Of a stretch of DNA of 49,981 bases, positions 34,516-43,490 are shown one piece after another. The stretch's first letter is position 1. Each line of letters begins with the position of its first letter. A program made the position numbers and the translations under genes. This DNA comes from Rhodobacteraceae bacterium S2214 (GTDB lineage: Bacteria > Pseudomonadota > Alphaproteobacteria > Rhodobacterales > Rhodobacteraceae). Location: NCBI GenBank assembly GCA_025141675.1, contig CP081164.1:1-49981 (forward strand), written 5' to 3'. The notes under the pieces were generated by a model. It was not told the DNA's origin and made no database searches. It worked only from the letters and a program-made list of their open reading frames with translations.

Positions 34516-35644
34516 GAGTGCTCGACTTTCTTTCAGAAATGATCATGCTATATAGGTCGATGTATCGTTCGATAATTGCAGTATGCGAGTAGTTTGCCTT
34601 GACCGAATCACGGGATTTTCGACCTGACTCTCGGAGTTCCGATTGCGATTTAGAGCGTGCTTCGAAAATAGCAGCTGCCAAAGCTTGAGGGTTACGAACC
34701 GGAACTAGCCATCCCTGCTGCCCTAGAATATTCGCGACATCGCCAACGTTAGTGGATACACAAGGAACGCCCGTTGCCATTGCCTCACCAATAACATTTG
34801 GAAAGCCTTCCACCCTTGAGCTGAGGCACAACACGTCAAACATGCACATCAACTTAGGCACATCAGATCTCTTACCAAGGAATTGAACTTGAATAGACTC
34901 TCTAATCTCTTGTGGCGCAGCAGCCTCCAATTCATTGCCCACAATCACTATTTTTATTATCGTATCCATTAAGAGAACAATCTTGAGCGCTTCAAATAGA
35001 TTTTCAGGGTCTTTCATAACGTTGTTACGTCCAACATAACCTAGGATAAAGTCTTTCTGATCGTAACCAAGCTGTGATCGCATTGCTTCCCTATCAATAG
35101 AACTTGGCGCCCAGATTGAGGTGTCAAATCCATTTGGAATTACGGTCACGCCACTTTTACAGTACCCTTTCGTAACATGCTGTTGAGACGACCTAACACT
35201 GTTAAAAATAATAGCGTTAGGTCTGTTCGATAATAAACGACCTAGTGCAATTATGAATCGAGTACTGCGAGACATATCAACCATGGAATCAAGGGATGTT
35301 CGAATATTCCATGAAAGGGCTCCGTGGTTTTTACCCAGTAAATGTACTAACGTAGCAGCAATATTGCCGTGATACATCCAGCCCTGGATCAAGAGGGGAT
35401 GCTCTTTTATGACTATGGATCTCAATTCACTTAGCGCTGTCAGGCTGAATCTACCCCTCTTCAAGCCCAAACAGTATACAGGAACACCGATTTTTCGTAG
35501 TTTTTGTCCATAGTGACCTTCATCAGTTAAAGAGACTACAATATTGCAATATCGACCTTGCAGCCCCCCGGCCAATAAAGTGTACAAAGCACGTTCGGCT
35601 CCCCCGACCCCCAATCCCGTAATAATATGAAGGATCGTGGTCAT
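34508..35644 (-). CDS. Glycosyltransferase family 4 protein
   Basis: The protein is 378 residues with a GT-B fold. The N-terminus ILHIITGLGVGGAERALYTL has the glycine-rich loop of GT4 enzymes. The C-terminal nucleotide-sugar site includes LGYVGRNNVMKDPENLFEAL and SSRVEGFPNVIGEAMATGVP with the E-x7-E motif (Glu in RVEG and in IGEAMA). It would add one sugar to the lipid-linked repeat unit on the cytoplasmic face. The donor cannot be told from sequence. It is coupled to wzy by an eight-base overlap. The 166 bases before it (35645-35811) separate it from the YjbF/YjbH pair and probably carry a promoter. Confidence 0.85.
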   Translation of the reverse strand: MTTILHIITGLGVGGAERALYTLLAGGLQGRYCNIVVSLTDEGHYGQKLRKIGVPVYCLGLKRGRFSLTALSELRSIVIKEHPLLIQGWMYHGNIAATLVHLLGKNHGALSWNIRTSLDSMVDMSRSTRFIIALGRLLSNRPNAIIFNSVRSSQQHVTKGYCKSGVTVIPNGFDTSIWAPSSIDREAMRSQLGYDQKDFILGYVGRNNVMKDPENLFEALKIVLLMDTIIKIVIVGNELEAAAPQEIRESIQVQFLGKRSDVPKLMCMFDVLCLSSRVEGFPNVIGEAMATGVPCVSTNVGDVANILGQQGWLVPVRNPQALAAAIFEARSKSQSELRESGRKSRDSVKANYSHTAIIERYIDLYSMIISERKSSTHG

Positions 35645-35811
35645 AGCAATTCCATTACTTTTGAGAGTCTATTTTTTGTCAGGTCGTAGGTTAGAATTGT
35701 GCAAAGTTTCGATTTTGACGCAAACGTCACACCATTCGAAAAAGTTCACGACTAACCCAACACATTTCAAGCGAAACTTGGCGACTGTTCTAGCATAATC
35801 TGAAACAAGTA

Positions 35812-36447
35812 CTAGAGCCGTCGTAATCTAGTCACAATAGATCCCATTCGATCGCTAATCCATTGACGTGACTGAACAATTTCACGCCGTTTCAAATCGA
35901 CCCAAAAGAGATTCTCGACTGAAGTTGATAAGTTCTGGCAAGTCTCCGACATTAACAGGGTTTCGACCGCGCCGGTCACTAAGTCGATGTTACGCATGCC
36001 TTGAACACCTATTTCACAGCGATATGTACGGCGCACTGGCCTATCTTCGTCATCGAGATATGTGCTGAATCGATCGGCCTGCCCAGGTTGGCCCGACAGA
36101 ACCAGTGCGAGAGATTGTGATAATTCCGCACCAACTAAAGGCTCACCAAAACCATAGATACTGTGAATCATACCGTTTTGCAGGACTATTCCTCCCAAAT
36201 CAGCGCTCAGGTACCGCGCATAGTCGCCGTCTTCTTGTTCCAAGATCAGCTTGCCGGCAACGCCAAGATCAACAAACTCAATATCCAAGACCGGCCGTGG
36301 CTCACGAAACAATGCTGTGAAGCGTGCCGATGGAACATACTCACGGGGGGCGAAGTAGCTTGTGGCAGCATCTAGCGTTGACCACTCCGGATCAGAAGTA
36401 CAGCTGCCCAAGAACAAGGTAAAAGAGATGAGCATAAAGCGGATCAT
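35812..36447 (-). CDS. YjbF/GfcB-family outer-membrane lipoprotein
   Basis: The protein is 211 residues. The signal peptide MIRFMLISFTLFLGSC ends in the lipobox LGSC, so it would be a lipoprotein. YjbF (GfcB) proteins are part of the yjbEFGH / group 4 capsule locus and are involved in export or modification of exopolysaccharide. Typical segments are YLSADLGGIVLQNGMIHSIYG (quoted as GGIVLQNGMIHSIYGFG) and RTYRCEIG. It overlaps the YjbH gene by four bases. The usual YjbG (GfcC) partner is absent. Confidence 0.8.
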   Translation of the reverse strand: MIRFMLISFTLFLGSCTSDPEWSTLDAATSYFAPREYVPSARFTALFREPRPVLDIEFVDLGVAGKLILEQEDGDYARYLSADLGGIVLQNGMIHSIYGFGEPLVGAELSQSLALVLSGQPGQADRFSTYLDDEDRPVRRTYRCEIGVQGMRNIDLVTGAVETLLMSETCQNLSTSVENLFWVDLKRREIVQSRQWISDRMGSIVTRLRRL

Positions 36448-38513
36448 CGCAGATACCTCCCCCAGCCGTCATGCAACTCCGGAGCGCGGTAGTCACGCAC
36501 GAGAGGATAAAGCCGATTCTGAACGTTTAATCGTGCGCCACCATCACGTAGGAGAGGTTGGATCTTTTGACTAAGGACTCGACGCGATGGTTGGCCCGTA
36601 AAAAACGACAGAGGGATTTCGAGGGTCAGCCCCTTGTCAAAGCTACCTTCGCCAAAATCATCGAAAGGAACGTCCGTAAGAGTGAAATAGCCGCCAACCT
36701 TTACTCCGTTATTGAACTCCCGCTTAACGGTCAACGTCCCACCCCAATCGCCAGCCAAGTACCGACCAACATCGAGTTGCGAATGAAATCCATTTCCGAG
36801 ATCATAGTAGACTGAGCCATGACCTGTTACTACATCATATTCCTGAAACCCCAGCAACATATCGAAGTCACGCTGCCTAACATAGTTCAGTTCTGCACCC
36901 AAAGCGAAACGGTCTTCAATCGGCGACCACAACACTTCGGCCGAAACTCCGCCGTATTGATTTTCTAGGTAACCTGCCGTCATCCGCGCAAAGGTTTCTC
37001 GCGTTGGCCGCCAGATATATTCGGCGGTGAGGCGGTTGACCTCGAGGTCTGATTCCTTCGCAAATAAATACGACTCAGACCGAACACGCTGAATTATTGA
37101 ATCCGATTCTCGTTCTGATCCATCAAGATTGCCAACCAATGGATACCGGAACTGCGCATCAAAAGTAAGACCAGGGACCGGCTGGTAACTCGTATCGAAT
37201 TGTACACCGAAATCGGCTCGGATAGGGCTTGATGGATCGAAAAATGAAAATGCTGAGTATGGCTTCAAATTATATGTAAGTTCTGGTTCAGCTTTGCCCA
37301 ATACACTGGCGTCCGTAATTTCGGCACGCGCCAACGTTCGCCAGGCTGCATCGTAGTCGTACTGTAAATCTTCAAGGTCACTGCGGTTTGTTTCGACTGC
37401 AGTGATAGGGACGCCCCGTTCTTGAAAAACGACAGTGAATCTTTCCACCTCAGGGGACAAGGTATTCGCTAAGACCCGCGCAGCACGACCAGCAGCTTGT
37501 GCTTCCACGTCCCATCGGTTGTTCGTTACGTAGATTGTTTGGGAAGAACCGCTACCATGTTGTCCGTCAAGATTCAGCCCTTCTGATGCAAGGCGCTGCT
37601 CTAAGATTCCATACCCATCATCGGTAGCGACATCAGCAAATTGAGCCGCATTATGTCCATACCGAGGAACGATCGGTCTTGGAGCTGGCTCACGACCTCC
37701 TGGAAACTGTCGTGATTTCAGACCCAAACCCAAATTTAGTTGCGCCCCGAAATTCTCTCCACCCTGCACGAAAGCCTTGAAACTTAGGTTAGGGCCAAAA
37801 GCATACTCAGCAGAAAAATTTAGCGGCGAAGTTAAAGATCTTCCGTCCAGTACAACCTCACGCCTATATACGTCTGGTGAATACTCCAGTTGAACACTTA
37901 ACTGATCATTCACAGCCCAATCAACACCGGCGAATAAAGACGCATCACCTTGAAACCAACGACCGGTCTCAAACTGACCACCAGCATCTGTTGTTCTGAC
38001 AGTTCTCACGTCATCTGACAAACCAAGTAGGGAAAGTGGACTTCCAAAACTGTTCCGCCCAGCTAAACGCCCCCACCCGATACCGCCCGTAATCTGAACC
38101 CCCTCATATACCTCCTTCGTCGCTACAACATATTCTGACGAATATATCCCAGTACCGATCATATCCCGAATACCAACCCCAATCGCAGGTCGAAGTTCAG
38201 TTTCATCAAACATCTGAAAATGCAGATCAAAACTGCGGTCCTTTGATATCTCACCAACAAAAACAAAATCGTCTGTGTTGGAATATCTAAAGCTGCCGTA
38301 AAGTTTCGGAAGAATTTGGAACGTAACAGTGTTCTTGTAAGCGACCTCTGAAACGCTCAGTGAATAACGCAACTCCCCATCAGAGAATACGCGCGCTGAT
38401 GGTAAATCGATTAGGCCAGGAGTTCCGTAAGTTGATATGGACTCCGCGTTTGCGGTCACGCCGAAACACACAGAAGCACTAATTACTAAGCTTGCTAGAA
38501 GAGCCTTGAGCAT
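36444..38513 (-). CDS. YjbH/GfcD-family outer-membrane protein
   Basis: The protein is 689 residues with a signal peptide (MLKALLASLVISASVCFGVTANA, cleaved after ANA). Early sequence STYGTPGLIDLPSARVFSDG is the hallmark YjbH start. The remainder is rich in alternating strands with aromatic ends, as in an outer-membrane beta barrel (for example GVDWAVNDQLSVQLEYSPD), and includes a periplasmic mid-domain. YjbH proteins help secrete exopolysaccharide through the outer membrane. The length is normal for the family. It is followed, with ATGA overlap, by the YjbF lipoprotein. Confidence 0.88.
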   Translation of the reverse strand: MLKALLASLVISASVCFGVTANAESISTYGTPGLIDLPSARVFSDGELRYSLSVSEVAYKNTVTFQILPKLYGSFRYSNTDDFVFVGEISKDRSFDLHFQMFDETELRPAIGVGIRDMIGTGIYSSEYVVATKEVYEGVQITGGIGWGRLAGRNSFGSPLSLLGLSDDVRTVRTTDAGGQFETGRWFQGDASLFAGVDWAVNDQLSVQLEYSPDVYRREVVLDGRSLTSPLNFSAEYAFGPNLSFKAFVQGGENFGAQLNLGLGLKSRQFPGGREPAPRPIVPRYGHNAAQFADVATDDGYGILEQRLASEGLNLDGQHGSGSSQTIYVTNNRWDVEAQAAGRAARVLANTLSPEVERFTVVFQERGVPITAVETNRSDLEDLQYDYDAAWRTLARAEITDASVLGKAEPELTYNLKPYSAFSFFDPSSPIRADFGVQFDTSYQPVPGLTFDAQFRYPLVGNLDGSERESDSIIQRVRSESYLFAKESDLEVNRLTAEYIWRPTRETFARMTAGYLENQYGGVSAEVLWSPIEDRFALGAELNYVRQRDFDMLLGFQEYDVVTGHGSVYYDLGNGFHSQLDVGRYLAGDWGGTLTVKREFNNGVKVGGYFTLTDVPFDDFGEGSFDKGLTLEIPLSFFTGQPSRRVLSQKIQPLLRDGGARLNVQNRLYPLVRDYRAPELHDGWGRYLR

Positions 38514-38649
38514 ATTTCAACTTTCAAATCGAATATTGGAGTACGCATAGTCTTGGCCTTTGTCTACTGTATCCTGATCGGTCATTGGCTTAACTTCAGC
38601 ATTTTGTAATGATGCAGCAACTTAACCTAAAGTTGGCACAAGAGCGCTT

Positions 38650-39237
38650 TTAGCTTCCAACTTGAGTATGATCGACATACACGATTGACTTGGAATCGCC
38701 ATGCACAAAAATCTCGCCTGCTGGCTTCGCACCCATGTGATAATAAAATCTATTCGCTGGCGCTAGATTTTCACCAACGACTATGGCGAACCTGTCAACT
38801 GCTTGCTCTAAAAGTGCTTGTCGAAAATTGGCATACAAGTCTTGTGCTGCTCCAGTTCCGCGAACTTTCGGTATCACCGCAATGCTAAACAACTCCCATG
38901 CCGGGCGTTCAGAGCTCAACGATGCCGGTTTCTGACGCAAAATCTCCAATATGCGCCAAATTTTCGCTGGGCTCAAAAGAGCCGGTGCAAGCGACCAGGC
39001 CAAGGAAGGGAAATGACGAAGCATTGTCTTGTAAATCGCTTTCATGCCCTGACCTCCGGACACGAAGCCAATTATCTCACCTTCACATCTCTCTACAATC
39101 AAGACGGCTTGAGGCGTTTCATCAATTGAGCGGTAAAGCAACGCTAGAAAACGTTCACCCAAAGTCGAGAGGAAACCTTGATCTATGCTATTGATATGAA
39201 GTTGAGCGACCTCATTGTAGTCTTGCCGTGTCAACAT
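38650..39237 (-). CDS. GNAT-family acetyltransferase
   Basis: The protein is 195 residues. The GNAT fold is shown by AVLIVERCEGEIIGFVSGGQG, then LFSIAVIPKVRGTGAAQDLY with the acetyl-CoA-binding V-x-x-x-x-R-G-x-G-A loop, and FAIVVGENLAPANRFYYHMG near the end. It is one base from the sugar transferase gene. Together with the dehydratase and aminotransferase downstream on the map it could N-acetylate the 4-amino group of a UDP-diamino sugar, like PseH or the acetylation step of bacillosamine synthesis. The substrate is an inference from neighbours. Confidence 0.75.
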   Translation of the reverse strand: MLTRQDYNEVAQLHINSIDQGFLSTLGERFLALLYRSIDETPQAVLIVERCEGEIIGFVSGGQGMKAIYKTMLRHFPSLAWSLAPALLSPAKIWRILEILRQKPASLSSERPAWELFSIAVIPKVRGTGAAQDLYANFRQALLEQAVDRFAIVVGENLAPANRFYYHMGAKPAGEIFVHGDSKSIVYVDHTQVGS

Positions 39238-39918
39238 TTAGCTGGGCCAGTTCACATCTTTTTGCAGTTCTTCTGGAGGCTCTGGTAGACCTTTGAACGC
39301 AGTCCAAGCAACTTGAGATTCCGACTTGAGAACAACCTGAATAGTGACGATGATACCTTTGACGTAAGTCGCGACTGACTTATTTTTCACGAACCATTCT
39401 TCCAACAAGCCTTTGTAAGGCATGATAATGTCATCATAAAACCGATCAGGATCTTCGCTGGCGTGCATCATGTCTTCTTCGCCGCGGAAGATGATCGACC
39501 CGACGCCGGACAGGCCTGGCCGTACTTTCACGATCTCTGCTTGTGACCGCTCAGGAAACGCATCGAAACAGCGTTGTGTTTGGGGCCGGGGTCCGATGAT
39601 GCTCATATCGCCGAACAGGATGTTCAACAGTTGCGGCAGTTCGTTGATCTTTGTTTTACGCAGGAATTTTCCTAGGGGCAGCACGCGCGGATCGTCCTTG
39701 ACCGTCACGGTTCCAGTACCTGTGCTGGGACTATTTTTAAGCATCGTTGCGAACTTGTAGAGGCCGAACATCTTGCCGTTTCGTCCGACCCGCTGTTGCT
39801 TGAAAAAAATCTCGCCTTCGCCCGTTAACCTCAATGCGATTGCAAGTGGGATGAGGAGCGGGGACAACACTAAAAGAGCGAGGCCGGAAAGCACGATATC
39901 GAGAAGTCGGGTCATCAT
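39238..39918 (-). CDS. Initiating phosphoglycosyltransferase (PglC/WcaJ type)
   Basis: The protein is 226 residues, a monotopic enzyme that moves a sugar phosphate onto undecaprenyl phosphate to start the repeat unit. Seen: membrane hairpin LLDIVLSGLALLVLSPLLIP (residues about 3-25), the basic FFKQQRVGRNGKMFGLYKF, the catalytic region DDPRVLPLGKFLRKTKINELPQ, and GDMSIIGPRPQ. Length about 200-226 without an N-terminal four-helix domain is the PglC-like form. One usual Arg (KFRTM) is Ala here (KFATML), which is uncommon. It shares one base with the dehydratase gene. Confidence 0.88.
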   Translation of the reverse strand: MMTRLLDIVLSGLALLVLSPLLIPLAIALRLTGEGEIFFKQQRVGRNGKMFGLYKFATMLKNSPSTGTGTVTVKDDPRVLPLGKFLRKTKINELPQLLNILFGDMSIIGPRPQTQRCFDAFPERSQAEIVKVRPGLSGVGSIIFRGEEDMMHASEDPDRFYDDIIMPYKGLLEEWFVKNKSVATYVKGIIVTIQVVLKSESQVAWTAFKGLPEPPEELQKDVNWPS

Positions 39919-41105
39919 TACATCCTGCTGTCGAGGTATTTGCCGGTTTCTTTGTGGCCAAAGTTCGGTATCATTTTGTGAAACAGTTCAACGACTTCCG
40001 GCTTGTCCCAGATCGGTGCGCCAGAGATCTGGTCGATCGTGTCGATGAACATATCAAGCTGGCTATCGTCAAAAACGGGGTCGTTCTTGATGATGCCTAG
40101 GTTCTCGAACCGGTCCATGTTGAGCGTTTCCGCGTCTGTGAAGAATTCTTCAAAATCCTTCTCACCAGTCGTGTCGCTGCCAAAGAAGTATACAGGCCAT
40201 TTACGGGCATCGATCAGTTCGGACGCGCGGCCGCGCGCTTCCTCTTCGCTTGCGCATTCGTAGGGCGTGTATCCCAATTCTTCGAGGTAGCGGACTGCAA
40301 TGTCAGAGAATTTGGTTAGGTTCAGTGCCTCGGACAGCTTCGGGAAGAAGATGTCACGGTTTTCGCCAAGCAAACACGACATTAGGCACAATTCGCCAGA
40401 TTCCTGTGGCGTGACAAAGTACCGGCGCACGTCATTTGGCGCTGAAATCGGCTGGCGCTTCGCAAAACGTTGGTTGAAACCATGCAGGAGCGACCCGTCA
40501 GAGAATGCCACGTTTGCAAAGCGGGCAGTGGAAATCGGGCCCTTCATGCTCTCGCGCATCAAGAACATTTCCATGATCCGCTTGGATGCGCCCATCATGT
40601 TCACGGGGTTCGCGGCTTTGTCTGTTGAAATACAGAAGTATTTGCGCGCACCTTGGGCGCGAGCCTGTTGCACCGTTGAAATCGTGTTGAGGATGTTCAC
40701 TTCGATCATGCGCATCAGTGTGAACGGGTCTTTTTCACTGCGGACATGTTTCAGCGCGGACAGGTTCAGCACGTAGTCGTAATTGGTGCCCATTTCCATC
40801 AAGGCTGCGTATTCTTTCGACCCGCAGTCGATTGCGAACGTCCGGAAATCGCCGTCGATATAGCCAAGCGTACTACGGATATCGCGAACCAGTTCAACCA
40901 TGTTATTTTCGCTGATATCAACGACGTGCAGGACCTTCGGGTTCCGCTTAAAGATTTCGCGCGTGACTGCTTGGCCAATGGAACCGGCGCCGCCGACAAC
41001 AAGAAACCGCGAGGCCGCGACGAGTTCTGACAGTTGCTTTTCTTCGCCAGCCACGTCGCTTTCGAAAAGAGCGGCGTCACGGCCGATAAGCTTGAGGATA
41101 TCCAT
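39918..41105 (-). CDS. UDP-GlcNAc 4,6-dehydratase, CapD/PglF/LegB type without membrane domain
   Basis: The protein is 395 residues of the extended SDR family. NAD-binding is shown by RFLVVGGAGSIGQAVTREI (residues about 33-51). The active site reads NLSALKHV, then ISTDKAANPVNMMGASKRIME, with Met in place of the usual Tyr of YxxxK, the S-M-K type triad known from PglF-like dehydratases. It would make UDP-4-keto-6-deoxy-HexNAc. Large CapD proteins have an N-terminal membrane region; this one lacks it. It starts four bases after the aminotransferase stop, forming one operon. Confidence 0.85.
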   Translation of the reverse strand: MDILKLIGRDAALFESDVAGEEKQLSELVAASRFLVVGGAGSIGQAVTREIFKRNPKVLHVVDISENNMVELVRDIRSTLGYIDGDFRTFAIDCGSKEYAALMEMGTNYDYVLNLSALKHVRSEKDPFTLMRMIEVNILNTISTVQQARAQGARKYFCISTDKAANPVNMMGASKRIMEMFLMRESMKGPISTARFANVAFSDGSLLHGFNQRFAKRQPISAPNDVRRYFVTPQESGELCLMSCLLGENRDIFFPKLSEALNLTKFSDIAVRYLEELGYTPYECASEEEARGRASELIDARKWPVYFFGSDTTGEKDFEEFFTDAETLNMDRFENLGIIKNDPVFDDSQLDMFIDTIDQISGAPIWDKPEVVELFHKMIPNFGHKETGKYLDSRM

Positions 41106-41108
41106 ATT

Positions 41109-42290
41109 TCAGAGCCTTCCAAACGCTTTTTCGGGGACACTAGATGGTATGTTGACCACTCGTTCCTCAAGCCAACGTGCATTTTCTAATCCGTCGTTCT
41201 GGCAGTTCTTAAACATCTCAAGGCTGCTCATCAAACGCCAAATCGGACGCGTCATCACGCCGCTGTCGTTTGTGTGCTTGAGGAATGCGTCACGCTGTTC
41301 GTTTGAATCAAGAATAATCGCGTTCAGCCAATAGTTTGGCGTCGTGCCATCCAGTGCGTCGACAAAATGCAGGCCGTTGTCGGCACAGAATGTCCGATAG
41401 CCGTCCGCGATGTCTTTTTTGATCGCAAGGATTTGCGGCAGTTTTTCCATCTGTGCGCACCCAAGAGCGGCGTTTAGATTTGGCATCCTGTAGTTATAGC
41501 CGATCTCGTCGTGCACGAATTCGTAGGGGTGCGGGACCTTCGCTGTCGTCGTCAGGTGATGGCCACGTTTTGCGAGGTCGTCGTCATTGGTCAAAATCAT
41601 GCCGCCGCCGCCGGTGGTGATGACCTTGTTGCCATTAAAGCTAAGCGTCGCGATATCGCCGAATGTGCCAGTATGTTGATCGCCAACATAGCTGCCAAGA
41701 GATTCAGCCGCGTCTTCGACAACAGGGATACCATGTGCTTTGCAGACGTCGACCAGTTCCTGAATGCGCAGCGGGATCCCAAAGGTGTGCATGGGCACAC
41801 AAGCAGCAATCCGCGCGCCGGTTGTCTTGTTATGGGCACGGCCATCACGTAATTCAGTATGTTGGTCCAGCCACTTGGCTACGGCCGTTGGGCTAAGGCC
41901 CATCGTGTCCCGATCAACGTCAATGAAAACCGGGGTGGCGTTACAATAGCTGATCGCGTTGCAGGTGGCGATGAAAGTGAGCGCTTGACTGATCACCTCG
42001 TCTCCGGATTCCACGCCGGCTAGGATCAACCCCATATGCAAAGCCGCTGTGCCGTTCATCGCCGCAATCGCATGTTTGCTGCCCGTAAACGTTGCGCAAT
42101 GCTGTTCCATCTCTTTGACGCGCGCGCCGACTGAGGAAACAAAGTTGCTGTCGATGCAGTCCACAAGATATTGGCGTTCGTTCCCTTCAAAGACGGGGCG
42201 ATGCAGCGGAATGAAATCGAGGCCGTAAGTATCGCGAGCAAGCGCGATAAGTTTGTCGGTAGTACTAGGCAAGTCAATCGAGGTCGTCAT
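41109..42290 (-). CDS. LegC/PglE-like sugar aminotransferase (DegT/DnrJ/EryC1 family)
   Basis: The protein is 393 residues, with ATG at 42290; a TTG at 42302 is less likely. PLP-binding features are FTGSKHAIAAMNGTAALHMG, VVEDAAESLGSYVG (Asp and nearby residues contact PLP) and SFNGNKVITTGGGGMI with the Schiff-base Lys. Start FIPLHRPVFEGNERQYLVDC is typical of the LegC subgroup. It would transaminate the 4-keto sugar produced by the neighbouring dehydratase. Acetylation by the GNAT protein and transfer by the PglC-like enzyme would follow. Confidence 0.87.
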   Translation of the reverse strand: MTTSIDLPSTTDKLIALARDTYGLDFIPLHRPVFEGNERQYLVDCIDSNFVSSVGARVKEMEQHCATFTGSKHAIAAMNGTAALHMGLILAGVESGDEVISQALTFIATCNAISYCNATPVFIDVDRDTMGLSPTAVAKWLDQHTELRDGRAHNKTTGARIAACVPMHTFGIPLRIQELVDVCKAHGIPVVEDAAESLGSYVGDQHTGTFGDIATLSFNGNKVITTGGGGMILTNDDDLAKRGHHLTTTAKVPHPYEFVHDEIGYNYRMPNLNAALGCAQMEKLPQILAIKKDIADGYRTFCADNGLHFVDALDGTTPNYWLNAIILDSNEQRDAFLKHTNDSGVMTRPIWRLMSSLEMFKNCQNDGLENARWLEERVVNIPSSVPEKAFGRL

Positions 42291-42309
42291 AATGATTTTC
42301 AATTATCCT

Positions 42310-43479
42310 TTACTGCACCGAGGATTCTACAGCATGTATCTCGTCAACCACACTACGGGCCACGATACCCTTTTCAAATTTTTCACGCACGATCTTCAGG
42401 CTGGCGGCACCCATGTCCGTTACATAGATCGGGTTTTCTAGCATCTTGGTCATCGCTTTCACCAAGGCATTTGACGACTTTGGTTGCACGAGAAACCCAT
42501 TTTCGCCGTCGACTGTTGTCTCACGACAACCTGGTGCATCGGTCGTAATAATTGCTCGTCCGGTAGCCATTGCTTCCAGCACAGTACGCGGGGTTCCCTC
42601 CCGGTAACTTGGCAAAACATAGACATGACACGATCGCAGAAGCGGCCTGACATCATCAACGTGATCATGCCAAACCAAGATACCACCTCGAACCCAGCTT
42701 TCGACTTCGTCTTGCCCGATAGCGTCTGGATTAGGGTCAACACCACCGGCAAGATGAAATTCAACATCCGGGTAGAGATTCTTAACAGTTGCAGCCGCCT
42801 CAGCATATTCTCGAACGCCTTTGTCACCTAGCAACCTAGCAATCATCAAAAACCGTGTTGGCATCACAGGAAGAGGCGTCTCTGCAAAATAATCAAGATC
42901 AACACCAGACCCGTTTATCAGTACAGTGTTTTTCTCCGCCGTGATAAGTTTGAGATCACGAAACATCGCGCAGTCATCAGGGTTTTGGAACAGTACGGTA
43001 TCTACACTGCGAAAAGCGATCCAGTACAAAATCTTGGCGACCTTGTTGGCCAACGCCCGCTTCTTACTTTCACCGCCAGTAAACGCAAACCCCAACCCAG
43101 TGACCATCGCAATCCGTTGAGGAACACCTGCAAGTCGTGCAGCAAGCGATCCAAACACAACTGGCTTGATCGTATAACCAATAACAGCATCAGGCCGAAT
43201 ACGTCGCATGACCTTATATGCCGCAACCATCGACCGAAGGTCGCTGAGAGGGTTCATGCCTGCCCGTTCAAAAGGAACGTCGTGATAGGTCACGCCAATT
43301 TCTGCTAAAGTTTCAACGGTATCTTTGTCTTTACTGATTTCAGCGGCACCAACATGCACATCAACGCCGCGAAAACTAAGCTCTTCAAGCAAAGGTCTTC
43401 GAAAATTAACAAGCGAACTCGCTAATGCGCCAACGACCATCACTTTGGGACTTCCACGATCCTCCCGAGTTCCTTGCAT
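42310..43479 (-). CDS. Glycosyltransferase family 4 protein
   Basis: The protein is 389 residues. ATG at 43479 has GAGG nine bases upstream; a TTG at 43494 would overlap the preceding stop. GT-B features: VMVVGALASSLVNFRRPLLEEL at the N-terminus (in parts), VIGYTIKPVVFGSLAARLAG, then RFLMIARLLGDKGVREYAEA and PSYREGTPRTVLEAMATGRA with the E-x7-E motif. The IGYTIKP...AMVTGLGFAFTG pattern is common in enzymes that add the second sugar to an initiating HexNAc. It lies between the dehydrogenase and the aminotransferase genes in one operon. Confidence 0.85.
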   Translation of the reverse strand: MQGTREDRGSPKVMVVGALASSLVNFRRPLLEELSFRGVDVHVGAAEISKDKDTVETLAEIGVTYHDVPFERAGMNPLSDLRSMVAAYKVMRRIRPDAVIGYTIKPVVFGSLAARLAGVPQRIAMVTGLGFAFTGGESKKRALANKVAKILYWIAFRSVDTVLFQNPDDCAMFRDLKLITAEKNTVLINGSGVDLDYFAETPLPVMPTRFLMIARLLGDKGVREYAEAAATVKNLYPDVEFHLAGGVDPNPDAIGQDEVESWVRGGILVWHDHVDDVRPLLRSCHVYVLPSYREGTPRTVLEAMATGRAIITTDAPGCRETTVDGENGFLVQPKSSNALVKAMTKMLENPIYVTDMGAASLKIVREKFEKGIVARSVVDEIHAVESSVQ

Positions 43480-43490
43480 TGCTGAATTCC

